DNA of 64,000 nucleotides from CAVPTL01 sp963708725 (GTDB lineage Bacteria > Actinomycetota > Thermoleophilia > Gaiellales > JAICJC01): contig CAVPTL010000006.1 of the NCBI GenBank assembly GCA_963708725.1, forward strand, positions 1 through 64,000. Direction: 5' to 3'. The number at the start of each line of letters is the position of its first letter. Within the stretch, counting starts at the first letter, position 1. Position numbers and translations under genes: made by a program. Below the pieces are notes generated by a model that searched no databases, had not been told where the DNA came from, and saw nothing but the letters and a program-made list of their open reading frames with translations. Shown here piece after piece: positions 25,322 to 34,211 of the stretch.

Positions 25322-25350
25322 CTCGGTGTCCTTGGAACTCACGTGGCCGC

Positions 25351-26574
25351 TTACTTGATCGCGTTCTCGAACGATTGCTGCCACGGGAGGTCGTAGCGAG
25401 CCATCAGCGGAATCGGTGCGAGCACCACGTCCGCAGACTTCTGCTGCGCGGGCGTGACCGGGAACACCTTCGGCTGTTTGGCCATGAAGCTCGGCAGAGT
25501 CGCGGTCGAGACCGTTGGGATCAACGATTGCTCAGCTGCGAGTGTGGACTGCGTCGAGGCCGAGTACAGGTAGTTGGCAAACACCTGCGCGTAGTAGTAG
25601 TTGGCGGGCGGGATGCCCTTGTGGATGTAGTAGGCGTCGGCGACCTCGTACAGGCCGTCGTCCGGCGCGACCAGCTGCAGGTTGGTGCCCGATGCGACCG
25701 CGTCGTTATAGGCACAGGTGCAGGTGACGGCGAGCTTGCCGATGCCCTGTGAGAGCGCCGTGGTGACGTCGGTGTTGCTGCCGAGAACCACCAGGTTCGG
25801 CTGAATCTGCTTGAGCCGATTCCAGACAGGGTCGAGGCTCCCCGGGGGGCCGTTGGCCGGATCGACGTTCATGGCGTTTGCCATCCCGAACGCGGTGCTC
25901 GAGTAGATCTGGTCGAAGATCAGTGACTTCTTGAACCGCGACTGGGTCAGATCGTTCCAGCTCGTCACCGAGGACGGAGCAACCAGCGACGGGTTGACGA
26001 TGAACGCCACCGTGACCGAGTACGGGTTCATGTACGCCCAGCTGGTGGCCGATGCCGGCGTTCCCGTGGGCGCGGCGACCGCGCGGTTGGCCTGGTCGAC
26101 GTTTGGTGCAAGCTTGGTCGAGATGGGAAGTGTCAGCCCGCGCGCCGAATCGAGGTACGCGCGCTGCTGAGCCTGGAGGCTCGCGTCGGCGTCAGGACGC
26201 TGGCCGGCGCGGATCTGCTGATCGAGCTTGTTGAAGCTCACGAACTCGTCGGTGGTGTCCCAGTGGATCTTGACCCCAGTGGCGGCCGTGAACTGCTTGC
26301 CCGCGGTCTTTGCCATGGTCTGCTGATACCCACCCGACCACGCCCTGATGGTGATGTAGGCGGGCTTCTTGGCCGGCTTTGTGGTCATCGCGGCGGGCGG
26401 CGAGGTGATCGCTGCCACGCCCGTCTTCGGGGTCGGCATGCCGCCGGCGCCCCCGCTCGAACTCGAACTCGAGCTACTGCTCCCGCAGCCGGCGATCACA
26501 ACGGCGCCGATCGCGCACGTCGCCACCACCAGCACCCGGGAGAACCGCAAACGCGACGTTCTTCTCAGACCCAT
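25351..26574 (-). CDS. Extracellular solute-binding lipoprotein (PotD-like)
   Basis: The protein (about 407 residues) has a lipoprotein signal ending VVIAGC, then a flexible Ser/Gly linker (SSSSSSSSS), and a bacterial extracellular solute-binding domain of the spermidine/putrescine/iron type (ITIRAWSGGYQQTMAKTAG, VKIHWDTTDEF, SSVTSWNDLTQSRFKKSL, DDGLYEVADAYYIHKGIPP). It should sit outside the membrane and deliver substrate to the two permeases. GGAGGAG lies 5 bp before ATG 26574. It is the first gene of the operon. The sugar-type enzymes at the end of the operon hint that the ligand is a polyol or sugar derivative and not a polyamine. Confidence 0.9.
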   Translation of the reverse strand: MGLRRTSRLRFSRVLVVATCAIGAVVIAGCGSSSSSSSSSGGAGGMPTPKTGVAAITSPPAAMTTKPAKKPAYITIRAWSGGYQQTMAKTAGKQFTAATGVKIHWDTTDEFVSFNKLDQQIRAGQRPDADASLQAQQRAYLDSARGLTLPISTKLAPNVDQANRAVAAPTGTPASATSWAYMNPYSVTVAFIVNPSLVAPSSVTSWNDLTQSRFKKSLIFDQIYSSTAFGMANAMNVDPANGPPGSLDPVWNRLKQIQPNLVVLGSNTDVTTALSQGIGKLAVTCTCAYNDAVASGTNLQLVAPDDGLYEVADAYYIHKGIPPANYYYAQVFANYLYSASTQSTLAAEQSLIPTVSTATLPSFMAKQPKVFPVTPAQQKSADVVLAPIPLMARYDLPWQQSFENAIK

Positions 26575-26730
26575 GGTCACTCCTCCACCGCACAGACTGT
26601 GAAAAACGAGGCAGGTAGCCCCGTCTGCTTCTGACGAACGGCGTCGATCCTACGGCATCCTTTGGGTTATTGCAAGGATCTTTTGCCTGTATGAGAGTAT
26701 GAAGTCCATAGGATTTGGTATATTGACTGA

Positions 26731-26760
26731 GTACTTATGCTTGTATTCACGCATAAGTAC
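26731..26760. promoter_or_regulatory. Perfect inverted repeat, likely ROK operator
   Basis: GTACTTATGC and GCATAAGTAC form a perfect 10-bp inverted repeat with a 10-bp spacer, in an unusually AT-rich stretch between the divergent receptor and ROK regulator genes. The half-site spacing of one helical turn suits a dimeric repressor. The regulator encoded alongside is the natural candidate. An ATG inside the repeat (26737) is not a credible start. Confidence 0.7.
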
Positions 26761-26832
26761 GGGTCAGGGGCGGATCCGTGGGGGGTGTTTCACCAGGGAT
26801 TCACCTCCGGCAACGATTTCGGGGGTGGACTT

Positions 26833-28062
26833 GTGACTACGATGAGACAAAAGTCTCATCCTCGTGTATCGTTTGCTGCCGTGTCAGAACCGACCTCCAG
26901 CCCGAGGATTAACGAATCAGCGCTGACCACCGTGCTCGAAACGGTGCGCAGGTCGGGGCCGGTCACCCGAGCCGACCTTGTGACCCATCTTGGACTCGCC
27001 CGCTCGACGGTGTCCCAGCGCGTCGATCTGCTGCTCGAGCGCGGGCTGCTCCGAGCCGGTGAGCCCGCCGCCTCCACCGGGGGAAGGCGGGCCGAGACGC
27101 TCATGTTCAACCCGCAGTCGGGGACGGTGCTTGCTGCTGATATCGGCGCCACGCACTTTCGGATCGCACTGGCCGACGTCGGCGGCGAGATCATCGCCGA
27201 GGACGGCGGAGAGATCGAAATCGAGTCGGGCCCCGAGGTGGTGCTCGAGTATCTGCACGCGCAGTTCACCACGCTGATGGAGCGATCGGGGCGCCCGCTC
27301 GACGAGGTACGAGCCCTCGGTGTTGGAGTCCCGGGGCCGGTCGAGTTTGCAACCGGGACGCCGGTCAGCCCGCCGATCATGCGCGGCTGGGACGGCTACC
27401 CCGTTGGCGATTGGCTCCGCGAGCGATACGGCGTACCGGCGGTGATCGACAACGACGTCAACATCGCAGCCCGCGGCGAGCACCAGCTGATCTGGCCCCA
27501 CGTTGAGCACCTGTTGTTCGTGAAGGTCGCAACCGGCATCGGTTGCGGAATCGTCGCCTCGGGAGACCTCTATCGCGGGCAGCAGGGTGCCGCGGGGGAT
27601 ATCGGGCATATCCGGGTGGGGGGACGCGATGACCTGATCTGTGAGTGTGGCAACACCGGCTGCCTCGAGACGGTGGCCAGCGGACGCGCGCTCGCGCGGC
27701 ACGCACGAGAACTTGGCTTCGATGCTCGCGACAGCCGCGATGTGGTGGCCCTGGTCGTTGCTCAGGAGCTTCCCGTGATCCGGCTCGTGCGCGAGGCGGG
27801 CCGCTTCCTGGGTGAGGTGCTCGCATCGCTGGTCAATGCGCTCAACCCCTCGGTGATCGTGATCGGCGGCGCACTCGCCGAAGCCCACCAGCAGCTGTTC
27901 GCCGGCCTCCGCGAGACGATCTATCAGCGCTCGACGCCGCTTGCGACCCAACGATTGCAGATCGTTCCGACTGCGCTTGGGACGCACGCGGGTGTGCACG
28001 GCGCGATCGCGCTCGCGATTGACGAGGCGGTCGCCGCGCCCGCCCTGGGTGTGAATCGGTAG
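26833..28062 (+). CDS. ROK-family transcriptional regulator
   Basis: The product (409 residues from GTG 26833) has an N-terminal winged helix-turn-helix (SALTTVLETVRRSGPVTRAD, LGLARSTVSQRVDLLLERGL). A ROK sugar-kinase-like domain follows: VLAADIGATHFRIALADVGG, the GVGVPGPV motif, and the CXCGXXGCLE zinc motif as CECGNTGCLE. It is probably a sugar-responsive repressor of the divergent importer operon. GTG 26833 follows GGGGGTGG by 4 bp; GTG 26881 would give 393 residues and place the second inverted repeat upstream of the gene. Confidence 0.88.
   Translation: MTTMRQKSHPRVSFAAVSEPTSSPRINESALTTVLETVRRSGPVTRADLVTHLGLARSTVSQRVDLLLERGLLRAGEPAASTGGRRAETLMFNPQSGTVLAADIGATHFRIALADVGGEIIAEDGGEIEIESGPEVVLEYLHAQFTTLMERSGRPLDEVRALGVGVPGPVEFATGTPVSPPIMRGWDGYPVGDWLRERYGVPAVIDNDVNIAARGEHQLIWPHVEHLLFVKVATGIGCGIVASGDLYRGQQGAAGDIGHIRVGGRDDLICECGNTGCLETVASGRALARHARELGFDARDSRDVVALVVAQELPVIRLVREAGRFLGEVLASLVNALNPSVIVIGGALAEAHQQLFAGLRETIYQRSTPLATQRLQIVPTALGTHAGVHGAIALAIDEAVAAPALGVNR
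26841..26860. promoter_or_regulatory. Second perfect inverted repeat near the ROK start
   Basis: GATGAGAC-AAAA-GTCTCATC is a perfect 8-bp inverted repeat at the beginning of the regulator gene (or just upstream if GTG 26881 is the real start). It differs from the 26731 repeat. It could be an autoregulatory operator or a small mRNA hairpin with an AAAA loop. Confidence 0.45.
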
Positions 28063-28815
28063 TTACTGCGGTGCGTTACCGCCGCCTGCCGAATACGCGA
28101 ACACGACGGTCAGTGACGCGCTGACCTGCTGTGAGCCGCGCCTGATCGGGACCTCCAGCACGCGTGGAGCTGCTGCCTTGGCAGCCGAGAAGGCGAGACC
28201 GCCGGGATAGGCGTAGCCGAGCTGGGTCTCGGATACCGAGATCACCCCGGTGACGTGGAGACCTGCCGCGGCGGCCGCGGCGTCGGCTTTCCGGCGGGCA
28301 CTCGCGATCGCAGACTGGATTGCCCGGCTCTGGGCCGAGGCGCGGGCTTTGGACGAGAAATCCGGCCCATAGTTTGCAGTTGCGCCCGCGTTGATGCCGG
28401 CGGCGATCAGCTTGCCCGTGGTGCCGACCTTCATCACGGTCACCGTCAGGTTCTGTTCCGCCTCGTAGTCGCCCGATGAAGTCCGCGACCCATTGGCACC
28501 GTCGGTTTGCATGTTGATCCGTGCGACCTTGCCGGCGTGCATCGCTGCGATCACCCGTCGCATCGCGCGACTGGCCTGGTTGGTGGCATCGATCAGGGTG
28601 CTTCCGCGACCGTTGGTCGTGAAGTGGATGGTCGCGCGGTCGGGACGGATCGCGTCCTGGCCGTCGCCGTCGAACCGCAGGAAGCTCGGCATCGTGCTGT
28701 GCGGCGTGGTCGCCGCCAGAGCCCGCGGGCGCGACCCCGAAACCGCGTTGAACGCAACCACCGCAAGCACGATCACCGCGGCGCCCACCACCATGCGCTG
28801 AGCTGTCGCCGACAT
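28063..28815 (-). CDS. SIMPL-domain (DUF541) exported protein
   Basis: The 250-residue product has an N-terminal hydrophobic anchor or signal (MVVGAAVIVLAVVAFNAVSG) and a SIMPL/DUF541 domain: an early strand with the sense of IRPDRATIHFTTNGRG, the central helices with NQASRAMRRVIAAM, a NLTVTVMKV strand, then RAIQSAIASARRKADAAAAA and VTGVISVSE. GGAGG 7 bp upstream fixes the ATG at 28815; a longer frame to 28920 has no ribosome site. The family is found in many bacteria with poorly known envelope roles. It is divergent from the gene at 28878. Confidence 0.85.
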   Translation of the reverse strand: MSATAQRMVVGAAVIVLAVVAFNAVSGSRPRALAATTPHSTMPSFLRFDGDGQDAIRPDRATIHFTTNGRGSTLIDATNQASRAMRRVIAAMHAGKVARINMQTDGANGSRTSSGDYEAEQNLTVTVMKVGTTGKLIAAGINAGATANYGPDFSSKARASAQSRAIQSAIASARRKADAAAAAAGLHVTGVISVSETQLGYAYPGGLAFSAAKAAAPRVLEVPIRRGSQQVSASLTVVFAYSAGGGNAPQ

Positions 28816-28877
28816 TACTCGACCTCCATTCGAGGAAACATGACGGTGGTTAGACCCGGACACCCTACGATCAGTTC

Positions 28878-29444
28878 GTGCAGCTACGACCGACGCTGAT
28901 CGCGATCTGCTGGATCGCATGGGTGCTGACCTGGATCGTCACCGCGATCGTGTTTCGGCCCGAGCGACACGATCCGTCATCGCCGCCCCGGCGATCGCGC
29001 TCCCGCCCGCTTGGGATCCGGTTGGTGATGGGGGTGTTCGTGATCGCCGCGATCGAGACCCATCAGTTCGGGCACGCGCCACTCGGCCCCGCGTTGGGAT
29101 GGGCGGGAGTCGTGATCTGTGCCGCGGGGTTTGGGTTCGCGACCTGGGCGCGGGTCTACCTCGGTCGCAACTGGGGTTTGCCGATGACCGTCCGGGCCGA
29201 GCCGAGACTCGTGCGCGGTGGTCCCTACCGCGTCGTTCGCCATCCCATCTACACCGGACTGGTGATCGCGCTGATCGGCTCGGCACTCGCGGATGGATCG
29301 GGCTGGTTTGTGGTCATGATCGGCGCGCTCGCGTACTTCGTTGTCTGCATGCGGGTGGAGGAGGCGGATATGACCGCACTCTTCCCTGACGAGTACCCGG
29401 AGTACGCCGCGCACACAAGGCGGCTGATTCCGCACGTGTACTGA
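28878..29444 (+). CDS. Isoprenylcysteine carboxyl methyltransferase-family membrane protein
   Basis: The 188-residue protein has about five hydrophobic helices and the conserved C-terminal block of the ICMT/PEMT-like group: GGPYRVVRHPIYTGLV, followed by MRVEEADM and FPDEYPEYAAHTRRLIP. Bacterial members are integral membrane methyltransferases, mostly of unknown acceptor. The start is a GTG, 62 bp from the divergent SIMPL gene. Confidence 0.85.
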   Translation: MQLRPTLIAICWIAWVLTWIVTAIVFRPERHDPSSPPRRSRSRPLGIRLVMGVFVIAAIETHQFGHAPLGPALGWAGVVICAAGFGFATWARVYLGRNWGLPMTVRAEPRLVRGGPYRVVRHPIYTGLVIALIGSALADGSGWFVVMIGALAYFVVCMRVEEADMTALFPDEYPEYAAHTRRLIPHVY

Positions 29445-29493
29445 GGCGCGGCGGACACTTGTGTGGCGGTCCACTTGATCCGATAGAGATCCC

Positions 29494-30078
29494 GTGGCAT
29501 CCGCACCCCCCAAGACGTTGCAGGCTCGCCGCCTGGTTGCGGGCGGCATCGACGATGTCGATCATCCCCGCGTCGTGGCAGTTGGCGAGCTGGCAGCGAC
29601 ATTGGCGGCGTTGTTCGGAGTTGCCGCCGCGGTGGCCCTGGCGATCGCACTGCTGGTGGTTCACGGCCAGGCGCGGATCGTTCCGCTGATCGCTGCCGTC
29701 GGCGGCGCGCTGTGGGGATACGAGCTGCACCGCCGAGCGATTCGGCGAGCCGAGGCGTCGTACCCGTCGTTGCCCTCGGCCGCGGTGATTGTGCCCCATG
29801 GCGCCCTGGTCGTGATGATGTTCTCGAGCGTCACGGTCGTCGGCGCCGCGGTTGCGTTCCCCGTGCTCGTTTTGGGACACGGCTCCACCGCCGCGATCGT
29901 GACCGCGAGCTGCATACTGCCCGTGCTCTACACCCGGATGGTGACCGGATCGCTGCTCGCACGCAGGGCGGCGCTTCGCCATTCGAACGCCGATGGCGGG
30001 CGCGCGCTCTACCAGACCTTCCCGAAGCCCAGACAGCGGGCAACGCTCTACTCCGACGCCGGCGTGCATGCAGGCTGA
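29494..30078 (+). CDS. Integral membrane protein, unknown
   Basis: The 194-residue product has a cytoplasmic N-terminus, paired helices (about residues 32-55 and 58-75), a basic loop (HRRAIRRAEAS), and two more helices (about 92-115 and 120-140), with a basic C-terminal tail. The start is GTG. The last 11 bp overlap the start of the membrane metalloprotease-like gene, so the two are probably co-translated and may form a pair. I recognise no family. Confidence 0.65.
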   Translation: MASAPPKTLQARRLVAGGIDDVDHPRVVAVGELAATLAALFGVAAAVALAIALLVVHGQARIVPLIAAVGGALWGYELHRRAIRRAEASYPSLPSAAVIVPHGALVVMMFSSVTVVGAAVAFPVLVLGHGSTAAIVTASCILPVLYTRMVTGSLLARRAALRHSNADGGRALYQTFPKPRQRATLYSDAGVHAG

Positions 30079-31213
30079 CGCTTCCACCGCACCCCTCTGG
30101 GTCTCGGCGTCGCAGCAGGGTCGATGGCGATGGGCGACCGTCGTTGCCCCGGCTCTCGGCTCGCTCGCGTTCGTGACGTCGTCTCGCCACGACAGCGCGG
30201 GGGTACTGATGGCGCTGTGCGGGTTCGCCTTCGGGGCGATCATGGGCGCCTGCCAGGTCGCCTTGCTGATGTACCGCTACGGCGGGCTCCAGCCGTCCAC
30301 GGCCTTCCTCGGCGACGCGTTGGAGATCGAGGTGTCACCACCCGGCCTGGTCACGACGCTGATCCCATTTGCGACCGCCTGCCTTGGCGCCGTTGCATTC
30401 GTGCTCACCGCTGATGATCGACTCGCGTCGGGAAAGGCCGTGCTCGCGCTGATCGTGTTCGCGACCATCTGCAGCCTCTGGATCGGTTTCGAGTCGGTCG
30501 CGGTCATCCTCACCCGCCGGTGGGAGCACGCCAGCGGTCTGGCGATCTACTGCCCGCGCAGGACCCGGCTGCTGGCCCGAGGCGAGCACGTGGCCGTGGT
30601 CGAGCGCGAACCGGCCCCGGTTGGCCGTCGCCTGTTGCCCGCGATCCTGCTGTGTGGGCTGGCGCTCCTGGCGGTGGGCGTGGCCGATTTCACCACCCTT
30701 GTCCGGCACGAGTCGCCGTGGAGCCGCGATCTGCCGACGCTCACCGGTCAGACCGGGGTGAGCCACATCGACCCCAACCTCAACGCCGTGGCCGCGACGC
30801 TCGCGGGACATCCGGTGCAGGTGCGCTGCTGGTCGAGTGCGGACTGGGCTCGGATCCGCGCCGTGCGCCGCGACGACGTCGCCGGGTTTACGAACCCGCA
30901 GACCTGGACGACGCAGCTCTCCCCATCGGTGTGTCGCCCACTGATGGCACTTCGCTACCGGGGAGTGGAGCCGGCCGGCGACGCCGAATGGGCGCTGAGC
31001 TTCGCCGTTGTCGTGCTGGGCCACGAGATGGGGCACCTGGTAAACGGTCCCAGCGAGTCTGGAGCCGAGTGTTTCGGGTTGCGGGCCGCGCCACGCACCG
31101 CGCAGCTCCTGGGTGCCGACCCCGCCTACGCCACCCGCCTCGCGCAGCTCTACCGCTACCAGATCTACCCTCGTCGACCCGCTGAATATCGCGTCGGCGG
31201 CTGCCCGGCCTGA
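30068..31213 (+). CDS. Membrane protein with HExxH metalloprotease-like domain
   Basis: The protein (381 residues from ATG 30068) has about four helices in its first 140 residues and another near residues 190-215 (RLLPAILLCGLALLAVGVAD). A domain of about 150 residues follows, containing VVLGHEMGHLVNGPSESGAECFGL: an HExxH zinc motif with a downstream Glu (SESGAE) that could be the third ligand. This suggests a membrane-anchored zinc peptidase whose domain lies outside if the helix count is right. Overlap with the previous gene implies coupling. No named family is recognised. Confidence 0.65.
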   Translation: MQADASTAPLWVSASQQGRWRWATVVAPALGSLAFVTSSRHDSAGVLMALCGFAFGAIMGACQVALLMYRYGGLQPSTAFLGDALEIEVSPPGLVTTLIPFATACLGAVAFVLTADDRLASGKAVLALIVFATICSLWIGFESVAVILTRRWEHASGLAIYCPRRTRLLARGEHVAVVEREPAPVGRRLLPAILLCGLALLAVGVADFTTLVRHESPWSRDLPTLTGQTGVSHIDPNLNAVAATLAGHPVQVRCWSSADWARIRAVRRDDVAGFTNPQTWTTQLSPSVCRPLMALRYRGVEPAGDAEWALSFAVVVLGHEMGHLVNGPSESGAECFGLRAAPRTAQLLGADPAYATRLAQLYRYQIYPRRPAEYRVGGCPA

Positions 31214-31307
31214 GGCGGTCGCCCCCCGTCCGGGTGATGAAGTTAGTGACGGTCAGGCACATGCTGAGAGAGTCCCCCGACTCGTTGCCTCGCGAAGGTT
31301 CTCCCGG

Positions 31308-33347
31308 ATGCACCCCCACCGCCTGATCTGGACACGCCCCCGCCGTGCGTGGCTTGTGCTTGCCACCCTCGTGTGTCTCGGTGCCGTGGGCGTCGGATCG
31401 GCTTCGGCGGATGTCCCGTTTCACAACGACTGGACGCCGTTGGCGAAGCTGAACCCGGACGTCAAGCTGAACGGGGTGTCGGTGGTGGCGTCGCATCCTG
31501 ACGAGGTATTTGTGCTCGCAGACTTTTCGGAGGTCGGCCACTCGTCCGACTCCGGCGTGTCATGGACGTCAACCCCGTCTGCTCAGTGCATCGCTGCCAA
31601 TGACGGTCCGCTTGCCGTCGATCCGGCCGACACCTCGACCATGTTCATGCCGTGTCAAGCCGGTGGATTGCTGCGAAGCGACGACGGAGGCGCGACCTGG
31701 CAGCCCGTCGACTTTGGCGATGCCTCCAACCCGAGCCCCGACATCCGCGGTGTGGCGATTGCCCCGTCCGCACCCGACACGGTCTACGCGATCTCGGAGT
31801 CCAGTGCGAACGGCACGATCTCAACGGTGTACCGATCGGTGGACGGCGGTGTGACCTGGGACGCGACCACCGTGCCGGGGCTTGACGATGCGACAATTGT
31901 GATCGACCCAGCCGACCCCGATCGCGCAGTCATCGGCGGGAGAGCCGCGACGGCGTCGGGATCGCTCCTGACCACCGACGATGGCGGAGACACATGGACG
32001 CCGCATACCGGCCCGTGGACATCGCAGCTCGCGTTCGACCCGTCGGATCCGTCGCACGTATGGGCAGCGGCAGGGGCCGTCGAGGAGAGCACCGATTACG
32101 GCGCAACCTGGACGGCCGTCCCCGGAAGCCCGTCAGCCCGATCGATTGCCATCGACGGCGGCAAGATCTACGTCGCCGACGCGAACACGGTGTCGCGTAC
32201 CACCGACGACGGCGCAACCTGGACGAGCACGTCGTTCACCACGTTCCAAAAGCCGCAGACGGTGGACGGAATCGCCGTTGACCCCGCCGATTCTGACCGT
32301 GTGTACTCCGAGACCGCCGACGGCTCGATCTGGGCACTGCGATTCAGTGACGACATTCCCGCAACCGAGGACTATCAGCTGCTCAAGCTCGACTCACCGA
32401 CCGACATCACGCCGACGTCGGTCACGTTGAACGGTGATATCGCGCCGATGTTCCCCGGGGGATCGGGGATGGTCACGTTTCGCATCGGCCCGGACGCATC
32501 CCAGATGCAGCCCTACACCCAGGCGGTCACCGGGACCGGCGCCACCGCTGAGCGACACGTCTCGCAGACCATCAGCGGCCTTTCGCCAAACACGACCTAC
32601 CAGATCTCGCTCGACGGAAATCTCTTCCTCCAGGTCAGTGGGTCGAACGCGCCTTCAGCCGGAGTCTCGTCGTTCACAACGCCGCCGGCAGTTGGCCCCA
32701 GCGTCTCCTCGGCACCGGAGCCGGCACTCCGAAACGGTGTGGTCGCCAACGGCCACATCCCCGTCACCGTGAACTGGGGAGCCGCGCCAGGGACGTATTC
32801 GCTCACCGCCGGTCACCTCGACGAGAGTGTCGATGGCGGTTCGTGGGTGGCTCGCACGCCTGCGGGAGAGAGTTCTGCGGCCACGACGCTCGCGTTCGGG
32901 CACGGCTATCACTTCCGCGCGCAGGTCGAGGATTCGGCAGGGCAGACCAGCGCGTGGAAGTCTGGCGCCGCCGGGACGCTCAAGCTGAAGGATGACGCCG
33001 CGAGCGGCCTGCAGTGGTCGGCCAACTGGTCGCGGCACTCCGACGCGACCGCGGTCGACGGAACGATCCACCGATCCTCCACGGGCACCGCGTCGGTGAC
33101 GCTTCGGTTCACCGGCCGAAGCGTTGCGGTGATCGCGCCGCGCGGACCGCGCCTCGCCTCGTTTTCCGCGACGCTGGATGGCGTCAGTGAAGGCGTGATC
33201 ACGCCTTCGGCGACCACGACATCGGCACGTCACACGATTGCGATCTACTCCTTCGCCACGGTGGGTAACCACACGCTCGTGCTCCACGTCCGGCGCGGCT
33301 CTGGCCACACTCTGGCCGACCTCGACGGCTTCGCGATCCTGGACTGA
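31308..33347 (+). CDS. Secreted BNR/Asp-box beta-propeller with C-terminal FN3-like modules
   Basis: From MHPHRLIWTRP the 679-residue product has a signal peptide (cleavage near ASA). Five Asp-box turns (SDDGGATW, SVDGGVTW, TDDGGDTW, STDYGATW, TTDDGATW) mark a sortilin/sialidase-like propeller over about residues 40-340. Then come fibronectin-III-like modules (SPTDITPTSVTLNGDI, ISGLSPNTTYQISLDG) and a C-terminal beta-sandwich. Sialidase catalytic residues are not evident. It is probably a surface-exposed binding protein. An earlier in-frame start at 31113 lies inside the upstream gene. Confidence 0.8.
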   Translation: MHPHRLIWTRPRRAWLVLATLVCLGAVGVGSASADVPFHNDWTPLAKLNPDVKLNGVSVVASHPDEVFVLADFSEVGHSSDSGVSWTSTPSAQCIAANDGPLAVDPADTSTMFMPCQAGGLLRSDDGGATWQPVDFGDASNPSPDIRGVAIAPSAPDTVYAISESSANGTISTVYRSVDGGVTWDATTVPGLDDATIVIDPADPDRAVIGGRAATASGSLLTTDDGGDTWTPHTGPWTSQLAFDPSDPSHVWAAAGAVEESTDYGATWTAVPGSPSARSIAIDGGKIYVADANTVSRTTDDGATWTSTSFTTFQKPQTVDGIAVDPADSDRVYSETADGSIWALRFSDDIPATEDYQLLKLDSPTDITPTSVTLNGDIAPMFPGGSGMVTFRIGPDASQMQPYTQAVTGTGATAERHVSQTISGLSPNTTYQISLDGNLFLQVSGSNAPSAGVSSFTTPPAVGPSVSSAPEPALRNGVVANGHIPVTVNWGAAPGTYSLTAGHLDESVDGGSWVARTPAGESSAATTLAFGHGYHFRAQVEDSAGQTSAWKSGAAGTLKLKDDAASGLQWSANWSRHSDATAVDGTIHRSSTGTASVTLRFTGRSVAVIAPRGPRLASFSATLDGVSEGVITPSATTTSARHTIAIYSFATVGNHTLVLHVRRGSGHTLADLDGFAILD

Positions 33348-33497
33348 CACCTCAGAGCGGTCGCGAATCGGTGGGGCAGTGCGCGCTGATAGGCTGGGGT
33401 CGAGCCGACTCGGGCCTCGTTTGAGCGGGCTCGACGGGCTCGAAAGCACATCGTCAACTCACAACGCTTTGTTCCAAAGCCACAAGGGAGTTATGAC

Positions 33498-34196
33498 ATG
33501 AGCACTTCACCAAACATTGTCCTCGTGCACGGTGCGTGGGCCGACGGGTCATGCTGGAGCAGCGTCATCGAGCGTCTCCAGGCCGGCGGCTACAACGTCA
33601 CGGCGCCGCAGTTTCCCGAGACGGCGCTCGCCGACGACGTCGCCCGCCTGCGTCATGTCCTGAGCCGGCAAGACGGTCCGACCGTGGTGGTAGGCCACTC
33701 CTACGGCGGCCAGATAATGACCGCCCTGGGCGCCGACGCGCCCAACGCTGTCGCGCTCGTCTACATCGCCGCGTTCGGGCTGGACGAGGGTGAGTCGATC
33801 GGCGGGTTGCTCCAGCAGGGCCCGCCGACACCGGCGCTGGCGAACCTCGAGATCGACGATCTGGGTCTTGCGTGGGTGCCCGAGGACGATTTCGTCAATC
33901 ACTTCGCCGGCGATATCGAACCCTCGAAAGCTCGGGTCATGTATGCCGTACAACAGCCACTGTCGGCGTCGACGCTGGGCGACGTGATGGGTGAGCCGGC
34001 CTGGAAGCTGTTGCCCACCTGGTACCTGGTGGCGGCCGACGATGAGGCGATCCCGCCCGACGCCGAGCGTCTGTTCGCGCAGCGGATGGGTGCAACCACC
34101 ATCGAGGTCGCATCCGGGCATTGCGCGATGGTCTCGCATCCCGAGGACGTCGCCAATCTGGTTGAGACGGCGGCCAAGGCGCTGGTGCCCGCTTGA
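33498..34196 (+). CDS. Alpha/beta hydrolase
   Basis: The 232-residue soluble protein has the oxyanion-hole region VLVHGAWADGSCW, the nucleophile elbow GHSYGG with Ser68, an acidic residue at D181/D182, and candidate catalytic His208 or His214 (SGHCAMVSHPE). It resembles the small esterase/salicylate-esterase-like group often labelled alpha/beta hydrolase. AAGGGAG lies 8 bp before the ATG. It is followed after 15 bp by an SDR gene, probably one transcript. The substrate is unknown. Confidence 0.9.
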   Translation: MSTSPNIVLVHGAWADGSCWSSVIERLQAGGYNVTAPQFPETALADDVARLRHVLSRQDGPTVVVGHSYGGQIMTALGADAPNAVALVYIAAFGLDEGESIGGLLQQGPPTPALANLEIDDLGLAWVPEDDFVNHFAGDIEPSKARVMYAVQQPLSASTLGDVMGEPAWKLLPTWYLVAADDEAIPPDAERLFAQRMGATTIEVASGHCAMVSHPEDVANLVETAAKALVPA

Positions 34197-34211
34197 GCGA
34201 GCAGGTGGCCG

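Noticed and set aside
26737..26832. ATG at 26737 as start of the ROK regulator
   Set aside because: It lies inside the perfect inverted repeat, lacks a ribosome site and adds residues outside the family pattern.
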